Shown here: one piece after another, positions 1 to 9,092 of the stretch
Numbering within the stretch: the first letter of the stretch is position 1
Layout of the letters: the number at the start of each line of letters is the position of its first letter
Program-made: the position numbers and the translations under genes
Origin: Aldehydirespirator sp965117015
GTDB lineage: Bacteria; Actinomycetota; Acidimicrobiia; Acidimicrobiales; Aldehydirespiratoraceae
Length of the DNA: 64,000 bases
Assembly (NCBI GenBank): GCA_965117015.1
Contig: OZ220747.1
Coordinates: 1,116,001-1,180,000, forward strand
Reading direction: 5' to 3'
Notes under the pieces: model-generated
Told to the model about the DNA's origin: nothing
Databases searched by the model: none
Seen by the model: the letters and a program-made list of their open reading frames with translations, nothing else

Positions 1-609
1 ACCGACCAGGGTCACCCACCCCTCGACGAGTCCCCCGGATCCCAGGGCGTCGACCACGTCGCGCTGGCGCTCGAGCACCTCGGTCGCCGGCGCAGTGAAG
101 GGACCCTCTTCGATGTCCCATCCCCAGGTGCCCATCGTGCCGCGGATCCCGGCCCGACGCATCCCGGCCGCGGCCCGGTGCGGGTTGGCCACCGTGCCCG
201 CCTCCACCACCGTGGTCACGCCGTTGGTGAGGTTCTCCACCGAGGACAGCACCGCCGAGAGCTCGTCGTCGTCTCCGGTGTGGGCCCCATGGGCGGGCAC
301 CGACCATTCGAAGATCGAGGCGCCCGGAGGCAGCAGATCGGGAATGCAGCTGCGAATGAGGGGATCGCCGGTCAGGTGCTGGTGGGCGTTGACCATTCCC
401 GGCGTTACCACACACCCGGTGGCGTCGATCACCTCGGCCTCGGGATAGCGACCGGCCAGCTCGGTGCTGGAACCGACCGCGGCGATCACATCGCCGGCAA
501 TCGCCACCGCACCCCCGACCAGCACCTCCCGGGCGGAGTTCATGGTCACGACGTCGCCACCCGACACCAGCAGCGTCGCACCGGCCGTCGGCGCCGTCTC
601 GGCCCCCAT
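1..609 (-). CDS. Amidohydrolase family protein (Atz/Trz/SsnA-like), C-terminus cut by window edge
   Basis: Reading the minus strand from an ATG at 609 gives an uninterrupted 203-codon frame to base 1. It begins with a small beta-sandwich typical of cyclic amidohydrolases, followed by the metal-binding strand GMVNAHQHL at about residues 70-78, whose HxH pair is the first metal ligand motif of the superfamily. Such enzymes deaminate or dechlorinate heterocycles or hydrolyse amides (8-oxoguanine deaminase, N-ethylammeline chlorohydrolase, guanine deaminase). The catalytic Asp, later His and most of the barrel lie outside the window, so the substrate cannot be given. It is divergent from the acetamidase at 653 with 43 bp between the starts, a likely shared control region. 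Confidence 0.85.
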   Translation of the reverse strand, partial: MGAETAPTAGATLLVSGGDVVTMNSAREVLVGGAVAIAGDVIAAVGSSTELAGRYPEAEVIDATGCVVTPGMVNAHQHLTGDPLIRSCIPDLLPPGASIFEWSVPAHGAHTGDDDELSAVLSSVENLTNGVTTVVEAGTVANPHRAAAGMRRAGIRGTMGTWGWDIEEGPFTAPATEVLERQRDVVDALGSGGLVEGWVTLVG

Positions 610-652
610 CGCGACCGAGCATAGGCGGAGCGGCTCGCGCGAGAATCAGCGG

Positions 653-1771
653 GTGAGGAGCGCGACCTCGATCCTGAATCCGGGCCAGGGCCGTATCGAC
701 GGCGAGCACTACCTCCCGGTCACCCCGGAGACGTGCCGGTGGGGCTGGTGGCCGAACCGGCTCACCAGGCCCGTGCTGTCGGTGGCCGGCGGCGCGGTGG
801 TGACAGTCGACACCCTGTCGCACGAGGGGATCCTCGAGGACCAGGGCCGCGATCCGACCGCCTTCTTCGGAGTCCGGGGTGTTGCCCCCGGCAATGTACT
901 GGCCGACGCGGTGGAGATGGCCCGCGACGTGCCCCACACTTTCGGAGTCGACGGCCCCCATGTGGTGACCGGACCGATCGAGGTCCGGGGAGCCGAGCCC
1001 GGCGATCTGCTTCAGGTCGACATGCTGGCCTTCGATCTGCGGGTGCCCTACGGCGTCACCTCCAACCGCCACGGCCTCGGCGCGCTGGGCGGCGAGATGC
1101 CCGACGGGACCGCGCCGGCCGACACGCTCACCCCCGGCGCTCCGGGCAGCACCGTGTCGGTGTTCACCGAAGTGGAGGGCCATGCCGGCAACGGCACGGC
1201 GATGCTGCGCTACACCGGAGGCCGCGCCGTGCGGTACCCGATTGCGCCGTTCCTGGGAATGATGGGAGTCGCGCCCGACACGTCCGAACCGGTCGCCACC
1301 CGGCCGCCGGGGCGCCATGGCGGCAACCTTGACGTCAAGCATCTGGTGAGCGGCACGACCCTGTACCTGCCAGTCCAGACCCCCGGCGCCGGGTTCGCAG
1401 TGGGAGATCCGCATTTCGCGCAGGGCAACGGCGAGGTCGCGCTGACCGCGCTGGAGGGCTCGCTGCGGACCGACCTGCGCCTGTCGTTGCTGCGCGGCCC
1501 CGACGCCCGACGGGCCTGCGGGCTTATCGAGAACCCTCTGGGCGAGACCGCAGACCATTGGGTGCCGATCGGGCTCCACGCCGACCTGAACGAGGCGATG
1601 CGGGAAGCGGTCCGCGAGGCCCTGCGCTTCTGCGAGAGCCGGCTAGGCCTGCCCCGCCACATCGCCTACGCCTACCTGAGCTGCGCAGCCGACTTCGAGG
1701 TGACCCAAGTGGTGAACGAGGTAAAGGGCGTCCACTGCATGATCCCCAAGCGGGACTTCCCCGGCGTCTGA
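653..1771 (+). CDS. Acetamidase/formamidase family protein
   Basis: The 372-aa product matches the acetamidase/formamidase (FmdA/AmdA) family, which hydrolyses short amides to ammonia and a carboxylate in the cytoplasm. Visible family features are the VTGPIEVRGAEPGD segment, the LYLPVQTPGAGFAVGDPH block around residues 235-255 with its acidic and His metal-site residues, and the AQGNGEVALTALEG block that follows. Length is in the normal range (about 300-400 aa). The frame stays open upstream to about 464, but that stretch is antisense to the amidohydrolase start, so GTG 653 is the chosen start; its ribosome site is weak and the start is the least certain part. The divergent amidohydrolase fits a small amide or heterocycle nitrogen-scavenging pair. 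Confidence 0.85.
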   Translation: MRSATSILNPGQGRIDGEHYLPVTPETCRWGWWPNRLTRPVLSVAGGAVVTVDTLSHEGILEDQGRDPTAFFGVRGVAPGNVLADAVEMARDVPHTFGVDGPHVVTGPIEVRGAEPGDLLQVDMLAFDLRVPYGVTSNRHGLGALGGEMPDGTAPADTLTPGAPGSTVSVFTEVEGHAGNGTAMLRYTGGRAVRYPIAPFLGMMGVAPDTSEPVATRPPGRHGGNLDVKHLVSGTTLYLPVQTPGAGFAVGDPHFAQGNGEVALTALEGSLRTDLRLSLLRGPDARRACGLIENPLGETADHWVPIGLHADLNEAMREAVREALRFCESRLGLPRHIAYAYLSCAADFEVTQVVNEVKGVHCMIPKRDFPGV

Positions 1772-1801
1772 CAGTGCCCGGAGAGCCTGGTTCCCGAACG
1801 C

Positions 1802-4147
1802 CTACTTCCCGGCTTCGCCCGGAGCCAGGTCCTGCTGGCTGCCCTCCACGTTGAGGTTGGGCAGGATCCGGTCGAGCCAGCCCGGCAGCCACCAGTTGCG
1901 GGCCCCGAGCAATTCCATCGTGGACGGTACGATGAGCATGCGCACCAGGCTGGCGTCGGCCGCCACCGCGGCGGCGAGGCCCAGACCGAACATCTTGATG
2001 GCTCGCTGGTCCTCGAACACGAAACTGCCGAACACGAACACCATGATCAATGCGGCCGCGGTGATCACCCTGGCCGTGGCGGCCAGGCCGTCGGCGACGG
2101 AGTTCACCGCGTCGCCGGTGCGCTCGTACTCCTCCTTCATGCGCGACAGCAGGAATACCTCGTAGTCCATCGACAGCCCGAACAGCACCGCGAACAGCAT
2201 CATCGGCATGAACGGCTCGATCGGACCCGGCTCGATTCCTATGAGACCGCCGAGCCAGCCCCACTGGAACACCGCCACCAGCACGCCGTAGGCCGCGCCG
2301 ATCGACAGCATGTTCATGATGACCGCCTTGAGCGGCACGACCAGCGAGCGGAACACGGCCATCAGCAGCAGGAAGGAAGCGCCCAGCACCGCCACGAAGA
2401 ACACCGCGGTGCGCGACTTCAAGAAGTCGCTCACGTCCGCCTTGACCGCGACCAGCCCGGTTATAACCGGATCGAGGTCCGTTCCTGCCGTCGCCGCGGG
2501 GATCACCGTGCTGCGAAGGTGCTTGACGAGGACCTCGGTCTCGGCAGCCTGAGGTCCGGTGGTCGGCCTGACTTCGATTGCGGCCGCGGTCGGCGCAACC
2601 GGGCTGTTGGGTATGGGCGGGCTCACGAAAGTGACGCCGCTGGCGGCCCCGAGGGCCTCGGCCAAGCGGTTGAGTTCTGCCATCTGCGAGGTTCCCGAGA
2701 CCTCGGTCACCACCACCAGCGGGCCGTTGGCACCCGCTCCGAAGCCCTCGACGAGCAGCTCGTAGGCCTTGCGGGTGGTGGTCTCGGCCGAGTAGTTGCT
2801 CTCGTCGGCGAAACCGAATCGCAACACCAGCACTGGGGCGGCCAGCAGAAGCAGGAGGATGGTGCCGCCTATCGCGAACGCCCACGGTCGGGCTTGCACC
2901 GCCCGGCTCAGCCGGTACCAGCCGGTCTCTCGCAGCGGCCGCTCCCGGCGCGGCCGCAACATGCGCCGCAACGGATTCCGGTCCCGTCCGAACAGTCCTG
3001 CCACCAGCACGATCACAGCCACCGGCACGGCTCCGGCCGCCAAGGGTTCGATGCCGGCACCGAAGCCGAAGAGGGCGACGCTGAACAGCACCGAGGCGAT
3101 GATGCCTCGTACGCGGGTTGTGGTGATCCGATCACCGAGCAGAGCGATGAGCGACGGCAACAACGTCACCGAGCCGATCATGACGACCGCCACCGTGGCC
3201 GCGGCGGCCACACCGAAGCCGGTCACGAACGGGATCCCGATGAACAGCATTCCCAGCAGCGAAACGACGACGGTCGCTCCCGCGAATATGACAGACCGGC
3301 CTGCCGAGTCGAGTGCCACCACCAAGGCCTGCTCACGCCCGTGGCCCTCGCTCAGAGCGTCCCGGTAACGGGTGATGATGAACAGGGCGTAGTCGATGCC
3401 GACACCCAGCCCGATCATCAGGCCGATGGCCGGCGCGAAGTCCGGCACCGTCATGAGGTTGCTGAAGACGATGATGGAAGTCGCGCCGATCCCGACCGTC
3501 ACCAGGGCCGCAGCCACCGTGGCCCCCATGGCCATCACCGAACCCAGCACTGCGATCAGGACGAAGATGGCGAAGGCGAGGCCGATCGCCTCTGACTCGG
3601 GCGGCCGTAACTCCGCGAACCAGATCCCGCCGACCTCCACTTCCAGACCCTCGATGGAGTTCAGATCCAATTCCTCGATCAGACCCTCGATGGTCCTGCC
3701 CATGTCCTGGGCCTCAGTGCCGCTCGTTCCGGGCGGCAGACTCACATCGGCGTAGGCGATCCGGCCGGCTTCGCTCCCTTCCTGAGCTATCCGCAGCACT
3801 CCGACGAACGGGTCATAGGGCGTAATGACGTCCGTGTCCTCGAGGGCCTTCACCCGAGCGAACAACTCGCCCATCGCAGATCGCACCTCGGGATCGTCGA
3901 CCCCCTGCTCGGCCCGGAACACGATCGTCCCGGCGGGGCCGGCGCCCGCCCCTGAGAAGTGCTGCTTCAGAATCTCGTTCCCGTCGTGGCTCTCGGTGCC
4001 CGAGATAGCCAGATCGCCGCTGTAGGCCTCCCCGAGACGCTGGGAGGCACCCAAGGCCAGGAAAAGGATGACGAGCCAGACGACAACCCCGCGCCACGGA
4101 TGGCGGAAGCAGGATCGAGCCAGGGACGAATACACCGCGGCGCACAT
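1802..4147 (-). CDS. MmpL/RND-family transporter
   Basis: A 781-aa integral membrane protein with the MmpL plan: an N-terminal membrane segment (about residues 17-36), a large extracytoplasmic loop, a bundle of about five helices (roughly 185-360), a linker with one further helix, a second loop and a second bundle (about 580-740). The two proton-relay motifs are visible as VGIDYALFIITRYR and LSMDYEVFLLSR, each with the conserved Asp-Tyr pair. Family members export lipids, siderophores or xenobiotics using the proton gradient. It is the last gene of the minus-strand oxygenase operon, 42 bp after the MFS gene, so export of a pathway compound is possible but unproven. The full length is typical for short MmpL proteins. 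Confidence 0.92.
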   Translation of the reverse strand: MCAAVYSSLARSCFRHPWRGVVVWLVILFLALGASQRLGEAYSGDLAISGTESHDGNEILKQHFSGAGAGPAGTIVFRAEQGVDDPEVRSAMGELFARVKALEDTDVITPYDPFVGVLRIAQEGSEAGRIAYADVSLPPGTSGTEAQDMGRTIEGLIEELDLNSIEGLEVEVGGIWFAELRPPESEAIGLAFAIFVLIAVLGSVMAMGATVAAALVTVGIGATSIIVFSNLMTVPDFAPAIGLMIGLGVGIDYALFIITRYRDALSEGHGREQALVVALDSAGRSVIFAGATVVVSLLGMLFIGIPFVTGFGVAAAATVAVVMIGSVTLLPSLIALLGDRITTTRVRGIIASVLFSVALFGFGAGIEPLAAGAVPVAVIVLVAGLFGRDRNPLRRMLRPRRERPLRETGWYRLSRAVQARPWAFAIGGTILLLLLAAPVLVLRFGFADESNYSAETTTRKAYELLVEGFGAGANGPLVVVTEVSGTSQMAELNRLAEALGAASGVTFVSPPIPNSPVAPTAAAIEVRPTTGPQAAETEVLVKHLRSTVIPAATAGTDLDPVITGLVAVKADVSDFLKSRTAVFFVAVLGASFLLLMAVFRSLVVPLKAVIMNMLSIGAAYGVLVAVFQWGWLGGLIGIEPGPIEPFMPMMLFAVLFGLSMDYEVFLLSRMKEEYERTGDAVNSVADGLAATARVITAAALIMVFVFGSFVFEDQRAIKMFGLGLAAAVAADASLVRMLIVPSTMELLGARNWWLPGWLDRILPNLNVEGSQQDLAPGEAGK

Positions 4148-4189
4148 TAGCCCAGCGGCGCCGCGGGTAACTCGGATAAAGCGCCTGAA

Positions 4190-5398
4190 TCAGTGCGGTC
4201 GTGGTGCCGGCGCGTCCGGACCCGAGACCGGAACCGTGCCCCTGATACGCAGCCATCCTGTCATGACGAGCACCAGTACCGTCACGCCGACGGCAGCCCA
4301 GGTCGGCCCCGATCCGAAGCTGTCGTACATCCAGGCGGCAGGAAGGGCCGCGATGGCGGCCCCGGCCACCTCGGCCGCGCCCATCAGGCCCAGGGCGGCC
4401 GCCTGGCGCTGCTCGGGCACGGCCCGGGCCACTACCGCGTGAGCCGCGGTGAAGCCGTAGCCGTCCGCGAAGCCGACCAGCGTCATCACTCCCGCTATCG
4501 GGATCACACCGGGAATCACACCGAAGGTCATCGTGCTCAAGCTCACCACAACGAGCCCGGCCATCGTCACCCGCACCGGTCCCACCTGGTCGGCCAGCCG
4601 TCCCGCCCGAGTGCCCACCAGCATGATCGGCAGTGCAACCATCGTGAAGGTGATGCCGGTCAGAGCAGCACCCGCGCCCCGGTCGGCGAACATCACGGGC
4701 AGCACGGCTTCCCAGGCGCCGATCATCATGAAGTAGCCACCGACGATGATCAACGCGCCCTGCAGGCGCCTGCCCCTCAGGAGATCGAACGATGTCGCCC
4801 GGCCCGAGATGTCGAGCAGGCCGCGGTCGGGCGGAAGTCGCATCGCCACCGGCAGGAACAGCAGCATGGCGGCCGCGAACACGGCGAAGGGCAACCGGAT
4901 CCCGCCGACCCACACCAGCAGGGCAGTCAGGGTGGGTCCGAAAATGAATCCTGTGGTCTCGGCCACCACCATTCGCCCGAGGTTCTCGCCCGCTCGGGCC
5001 GGATCGTGCACCGAAGCGGCCCTGCGTACTCCCGGAAGGATCAGCCCTCCGGCGAAGCCCAGAGCAGCCCTGCTCAGAATCCACACGGTCAGATCCCCGG
5101 CGAAGACCATCACCAGCATGGCCGCCGCGCTCAGCGCGATCCCCACCGTGGCCATGATCCGGGAATAGCCCACATCGGCCAGCCGGGCCAGGGTCACCTG
5201 GGACACGAAGGCGGCCACGAAACCGCTGGCCACCATGATGCCGATCCCCGTCCCGCTGAAGCCCAACTCGTCACGCAACTCGCCGAGCACGGTGACGATC
5301 CCGCCTATGCCTCCGGCGGTCACGCCCATCAGCAGCTTGTAGGGCAGCATGTCGCGGTCGGCATTCCGGCGCGACGAGGCGCCGGGCCGGCGAGTCAC
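4190..5398 (-). CDS. MFS transporter
   Basis: A 402-aa protein with about twelve hydrophobic helices, the usual Major Facilitator Superfamily length and layout. After helix 2 there is an MFS-A-like loop (RLADVGYSR), and the equivalent loop in the second half reads GRLADQVGPVR, supporting the internal two-fold repeat. Start is GTG 5398, four bases after the stop of the upstream small gene at 5403, so the two are almost certainly co-transcribed. It sits directly downstream of the Rieske/DUF1989 genes, which suggests uptake of the operon substrate or release of a product; direction cannot be read from sequence. Confidence 0.9.
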   Translation of the reverse strand: MTRRPGASSRRNADRDMLPYKLLMGVTAGGIGGIVTVLGELRDELGFSGTGIGIMVASGFVAAFVSQVTLARLADVGYSRIMATVGIALSAAAMLVMVFAGDLTVWILSRAALGFAGGLILPGVRRAASVHDPARAGENLGRMVVAETTGFIFGPTLTALLVWVGGIRLPFAVFAAAMLLFLPVAMRLPPDRGLLDISGRATSFDLLRGRRLQGALIIVGGYFMMIGAWEAVLPVMFADRGAGAALTGITFTMVALPIMLVGTRAGRLADQVGPVRVTMAGLVVVSLSTMTFGVIPGVIPIAGVMTLVGFADGYGFTAAHAVVARAVPEQRQAAALGLMGAAEVAGAAIAALPAAWMYDSFGSGPTWAAVGVTVLVLVMTGWLRIRGTVPVSGPDAPAPRPH

Positions 5399-5402
5399 GG
5401 AT

Positions 5403-5708
5403 TCAGACCTCTTTCAGCAGCAGATCGCTGGTCTGGCCCGAGACGAACAGCTCGCTGCCCGCCTTGAGGATCTCCCGGTAAGCCTCCTCGGTAGGCAGTC
5501 GCTCCAGGAATTCGTCGAGCACGGCCAGGCTCGGGGCGTCGATCATCCAGTACACCTTGCCGTAGGAGCCGTAGGCCTCCATCCACGAGGTGACCGTCAC
5601 CTGCTCGGGGTCGGCCGCGGCCATGTAGCCGGTGTAGCGCTCGATCCAAGCGCGCACCCGGGCCACGTCGCTGGAATCGACCTGGGCCTTGCGAACCATC
5701 CTCACCAT
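5403..5708 (-). CDS. Small alpha/beta-barrel-like protein of unknown function
   Basis: A 101-aa soluble protein. I do not recognise a named family. The predicted pattern (strand, amphipathic helix around residues 15-30, strands around 38-57, helix around 60-85, terminal strand) resembles dimeric alpha/beta-barrel proteins such as EthD, NIPSNAP or Dabb members, which often accompany oxygenase operons. ATG 5708 is preferred because it follows the upstream DUF1989 stop by five bases and a GGGAAG-like ribosome site lies just before it; the frame is open further upstream but that part is antisense-free overlap with the DUF1989 gene. Its place between the DUF1989 gene and the MFS transporter implies a role in the same pathway. 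Confidence 0.75.
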   Translation of the reverse strand: MVRMVRKAQVDSSDVARVRAWIERYTGYMAAADPEQVTVTSWMEAYGSYGKVYWMIDAPSLAVLDEFLERLPTEEAYREILKAGSELFVSGQTSDLLLKEV

Positions 5709-5713
5709 CGCAG

Positions 5714-6376
5714 CTACTTCCCTTCCCGAACTTCGAGGCCTATTCGCTTCGGCTCGCCGCCATTGGACGCCGACGTCTCGCTGGGGCAGGCCGACACCGC
5801 GGCCAGCACGTCGATCTCGGCTCTCAGGTCGATGTAGTCGCCGGCGGCCGCGGGCGACTCCCGAAACAAGAGGCGCCGCTCGTCCTCCACATCGGTGTAC
5901 ATGAACACGTTGAACACGTCCGGTATCAGATCCCGGTCCACGCCCCACGGCCTGACGGCCTCCTCCAGGTTGCCCTGGCAGGTCCTATGCTCCGACTCGA
6001 TGCCGTCGCGGATGGCGTAGACGCCGGCCGAGCAGCGGCCGCCGTTCCAGGCGAAGTGAACGCCGACCGGGTCGTCGATGACGGTAAGCATGGGCCGCTC
6101 GTAGGGCGGGCGCGACCACAGCGTCGTGATGCGCCGCATGGTCCCGGTTCCGGCCAGCATGTTGAGGGCCACCGTCTGGCCGGCGTGATAGCCCTCGCGC
6201 GGGTTGTCGAGAGCCAGGAACGTCGAGTCGGCCACCTGCGGGCCGTCCAGGGCCACGATCCTGAGCACCTGCCCGGCCCGCACCTCGACCGCCCGGCCTT
6301 CGCAGCGGGGCACGACCACTTCCTGCAGGACCCGCCCGGACGGCCGGAGGCCGGCGGTCCCTGCCGGCGGCGTCAT
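5714..6376 (-). CDS. DUF1989 (urea carboxylase-associated family) protein
   Basis: A 220-aa single-domain member of the DUF1989 family, found beside urea carboxylase/allophanate hydrolase and in aminomethyltransferase fusions. The family shows a cupin-like double-stranded fold with conserved Cys and acidic residues. Here the typical segments are the strand VRAGQVLRIVALDGPQVAD, then RCSAGVYAI with a cysteine, HRTCQGNLEEA, and DVFNVFMYTDVE near residue 160. Family biochemistry is poorly known; proposed roles involve urea-, guanidine- or methylamine-related metabolism. The ATG overlaps the stop of the Rieske alpha gene by four bases (ATGA), so translation is coupled. A second, duplicated DUF1989 region occurs at 62131 in this window. 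Confidence 0.85.
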   Translation of the reverse strand: MTPPAGTAGLRPSGRVLQEVVVPRCEGRAVEVRAGQVLRIVALDGPQVADSTFLALDNPREGYHAGQTVALNMLAGTGTMRRITTLWSRPPYERPMLTVIDDPVGVHFAWNGGRCSAGVYAIRDGIESEHRTCQGNLEEAVRPWGVDRDLIPDVFNVFMYTDVEDERRLLFRESPAAAGDYIDLRAEIDVLAAVSACPSETSASNGGEPKRIGLEVREGK

Positions 6377-7686
6377 GCGGCCTTCTCGAAGCTGGTCTCG
6401 CCGGCGCGGGCCGTCGTGAGCTTCGCATCGGCCGACATCAGCTCCAGCCATGCTCGCAGATAGCCCCGCATCGGCCCCTCGTGGGTGACCGGCGCCCGCC
6501 GGACCCCGTCGGCAGTCACCTCCTCGGCCTCGTGGCCAAGCCCCTTGCTCATGTCCACCCACTCCACCTCAGCTATGGCCAGACCCTCCTGGCAGCGCTC
6601 GAATATCTCCAGGTCGTCGGGGTTGCCCAGGCTGGGGAAGTCTTCGGCGATCCGCATGCGCAGGACGTTCACCTCGTCGGGCGCTCCCTCGGCGGCAGCC
6701 ACCCAGGTGTGCAGCCGGGTCTCGGCCACGCTCATCGGGTCCACCGTTTCGAAGGTGTTGCCCTTGATGAGCAGGTTCGGGAAGATCGAGAGGTTCACCA
6801 TCGAGCCCGGTGCCATCTCCAGCACGCCGGCCGCGTCGTCGCCGAAGCGCTCCGAGATGCGGTCCGCGTACCACTCCCGGCCCGGCACCGGCCGCTGCGT
6901 CTCCCAGAAGGACTGGTTCAATCCGGGGCGCTGGTCCACGAACATGTGGCCGTTGCCGAGGTCCAGGCCGTACATGCCGGTGTCGTCGGGGCTGGCCTTG
7001 AACTGCGACAGGGAGCGGGCACCGCCATGCTGCCGCTCGTTGAGCACCAGGAAGCTGCGATGGGCGAAAGTGGGATGCAGCCCGTCGCCGGCGTTGTCCC
7101 AGGCCAGCTTCCAGTTGCCCCGATAGATCATCCGCTGGCAGTTGCGGACCTCCATGCGTCCCGTCGGCGAGCGGTCCACGAACTCGTCGATCAGGGGGCC
7201 TGCGGGGCCGAGCCAGTCCGCCAGGCTGGGGGCGTCGAGGTTGAGCGTGCCGAAGATCAGGCCCCGGTAGGTGCCCAGACGCGGCACCTGCGCGAGGCCG
7301 TGGTCGGCCTTGTCGAAGTCGGGCGGGTACCCATCGGCGAAGGGCACGTTGACGAGTTCGCCCTGGTTCGAGTACGTCCATCCGTGGTAGGAGCACTGGA
7401 AGCGCCGCGCCGAGCCGCACTCCGACTGGCAGACGGTCGACGCCCGATGAGCGCAGCGGTTGAACATCCCGTGCAGATCGCCGTCGTCGTCTCTGGTGAG
7501 TATCAGGGGGCGCAGACCCATCCGGGTGGTGATGAAGTCGTTCGGTTCGGGCAGCTGGCTCTCGTGAGCGAGATAGACCCAGGCGCCTCCGAAGATCCTC
7601 TCCATCTCGGTGACGAAGATGTCGGCATCGGTGTAGAGCGAGCGATGGACCCGACGGGGCTGTATCAGCGTGTCGAGAGCGTCCAT
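6373..7686 (-). CDS. Rieske non-heme iron oxygenase, alpha (large) subunit
   Basis: A 437-aa ring-hydroxylating-type oxygenase alpha subunit. The N-terminal Rieske [2Fe-2S] domain has ligands C78-x-H80 and C98-x2-H101. The C-terminal catalytic domain begins near residue 160 and carries the NWKLAWDNAGDGLHPTFAH motif with D201 bridging to the iron ligands H204 and H209. Such enzymes insert O2 into aromatic or aliphatic substrates using electrons from a reductase, often encoded elsewhere, as here: I see no ferredoxin reductase gene nearby. The matching beta subunit is encoded eight bases upstream (7695-8258), arguing for an alpha-beta hexamer. The start ATG 7686 was chosen by homology to other N-termini; the open frame extends further but overlaps the beta gene. 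Confidence 0.93.
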   Translation of the reverse strand: MDALDTLIQPRRVHRSLYTDADIFVTEMERIFGGAWVYLAHESQLPEPNDFITTRMGLRPLILTRDDDGDLHGMFNRCAHRASTVCQSECGSARRFQCSYHGWTYSNQGELVNVPFADGYPPDFDKADHGLAQVPRLGTYRGLIFGTLNLDAPSLADWLGPAGPLIDEFVDRSPTGRMEVRNCQRMIYRGNWKLAWDNAGDGLHPTFAHRSFLVLNERQHGGARSLSQFKASPDDTGMYGLDLGNGHMFVDQRPGLNQSFWETQRPVPGREWYADRISERFGDDAAGVLEMAPGSMVNLSIFPNLLIKGNTFETVDPMSVAETRLHTWVAAAEGAPDEVNVLRMRIAEDFPSLGNPDDLEIFERCQEGLAIAEVEWVDMSKGLGHEAEEVTADGVRRAPVTHEGPMRGYLRAWLELMSADAKLTTARAGETSFEKAA

Positions 7687-7694
7687 CTCGGCCT

Positions 7695-8258
7695 CTATAG
7701 CACGAACGAGAACTTGCGGACATCGCCGGCACAGTCCACCAGGCGAACGATCTTGTACCTGATGGCCCAGCCGTCTCCCAGCGAGGCCAGCACGTAGTCG
7801 TTGCGGCTGGCGAACGGCGTCAGCCGGTCCTTGCGGTGCTCCCACACCACCGTCGAGCAGCGGGCCAGAGTGTCGCCGTCATCGGTGGGCCAGGCCTCCA
7901 CGTTCGACACGGTGCGAGAGGTCCTCGAGGGCGGTTCCTGGGCGTGGGCCCATCCGGTCTCCAGCAGTCCGATGCGGTCGGCCATACGACGGTGATCGTC
8001 GAGGAAGTAGGAGATCTTCGTCCGGGGATCGGCAACAGGATCGAGGGGGACCCAGTAGATGCAGTCATCGGTGAACCTCTCCAGCCAGGCTCGGTACCGG
8101 CGGTCGTCCAGAAGGCGGGCCTCGTGGTAGAGGGCCTGCTCCACCGCAGGGCGCAGACCGGTGTCGCCGGGGCCCCGGTCGGGCGAGTCCGCCGACACCA
8201 TGCCCGCGAGACGCTGGTACAGGTCATCGTCCACGACTGACACGGCCGACGCGACCAC
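7695..8258 (-). CDS. Aromatic-ring-hydroxylating dioxygenase beta subunit
   Basis: A 187-aa protein of the ring-hydroxylating dioxygenase beta family, a cone-shaped SnoaL/NTF2-like fold that packs against the alpha subunits and has no metal site. Typical features are the helix EQALYHEARLLDDRRYRAWL near residues 40-60, followed by FTDDCIYWVPL, and the C-terminal strand RYKIVRLVDC. Length is normal for the family (about 160-190). It is immediately upstream of the alpha gene with 8 bp spacing and 17 bp downstream of the aldolase gene, in one operon. The start could be slightly internal; the first residues are poorly constrained. Confidence 0.9.
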   Translation of the reverse strand: MVASAVSVVDDDLYQRLAGMVSADSPDRGPGDTGLRPAVEQALYHEARLLDDRRYRAWLERFTDDCIYWVPLDPVADPRTKISYFLDDHRRMADRIGLLETGWAHAQEPPSRTSRTVSNVEAWPTDDGDTLARCSTVVWEHRKDRLTPFASRNDYVLASLGDGWAIRYKIVRLVDCAGDVRKFSFVL

Positions 8259-8275
8259 CAGAGGGACTCCTCGCC

Positions 8276-9070
8276 CTACGCGGCGCCCGCAGCGCCGTGC
8301 ACGGCTTCCAGCAGGCGACCCACCAGCGCGGCCGGGTCGTCGGAGCCCCAGACGTTGCGACCGAAGGCCACGCCCGCGCCACCCGCTTCAACCACGCCGC
8401 GAGCCAGCGCGACGACCTGGTCCTCGTCGTTGACCTTGGGACCGCCCAGGGCCACGACCGGAGCCGGGCATGCCTCGGCCACCGCCGCGAACTCCTCGGG
8501 GGCGCCGGGGCACATGGTCTTGACGATGTCGGCGCCGAGTTCCACCGCGAGCCGGGCCCCCCGGCCGACGTTCTCCGCGGTCCAGGGCACAGTGCGGGGC
8601 CAGCCTCCCGGTATCGACTCGGCCATCACCGGCAGACCCAGGAGCTCGCACTCGGCGGCCAGGCGGGCCAGCCGCCCCAGCGAGTGCTCTTCGTCGGGGG
8701 TGCCGGGGAACACCATGATCACCACGGCGTCGGCACCGAGCACCATCGCCTGCTCCGCCGAGTAGAGCAACGAGGTCGTGTCGCTGGCAGGCGGATCACC
8801 GAGATCGGAGATCCCGCCGTCGACCCGCAGCACCAGTCCCGCGCCCGCGAAGGCCTCGGGACGGGTGCGGGCCAGATGCCAGGTGGCCAGGACGGCGTCG
8901 GGCTGCCCTTGCGCGATCGCAGCGGCGGCGGAAGGCGCGACACCCATGCCCATGTAGGCGGGATGGTCCATGGCCACGAAGACAGCCCGGCCATCGGCGC
9001 GGAAGATGTGACGGAAGCGCCGGCGCTTTCCCGCCGACACCGCCGAGGCCGGCAGGCCAGCCGTGCTCAT
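8276..9070 (-). CDS. Class I aldolase of the DeoC/DhnA/LacD-like group
   Basis: A 264-aa TIM-barrel protein resembling archaeal-type class I fructose-bisphosphate aldolase, 2-amino-3,7-dideoxy-heptulosonate synthase and LsrF-type thiolase. The N-terminal strand FVAMDHPAYMG carries the conserved Asp-His, and the Schiff-base lysine is expected in GADIVKTMCPG around residue 188. A phosphate-binding GG motif may be VVALGGPKV and the following AGVAFGRNVW near the C-terminus. Members cleave or form C-C bonds through an imine. Located between a Rieske alpha gene and the alpha/beta pair, it could cleave an oxidised intermediate; the actual substrate is unknown. Spacing of 17-22 bp on each side places it firmly in the operon. 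Confidence 0.85.
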   Translation of the reverse strand: MSTAGLPASAVSAGKRRRFRHIFRADGRAVFVAMDHPAYMGMGVAPSAAAAIAQGQPDAVLATWHLARTRPEAFAGAGLVLRVDGGISDLGDPPASDTTSLLYSAEQAMVLGADAVVIMVFPGTPDEEHSLGRLARLAAECELLGLPVMAESIPGGWPRTVPWTAENVGRGARLAVELGADIVKTMCPGAPEEFAAVAEACPAPVVALGGPKVNDEDQVVALARGVVEAGGAGVAFGRNVWGSDDPAALVGRLLEAVHGAAGAA

Positions 9071-9092
9071 GGATGTCTTCCTCTCGTCCGGT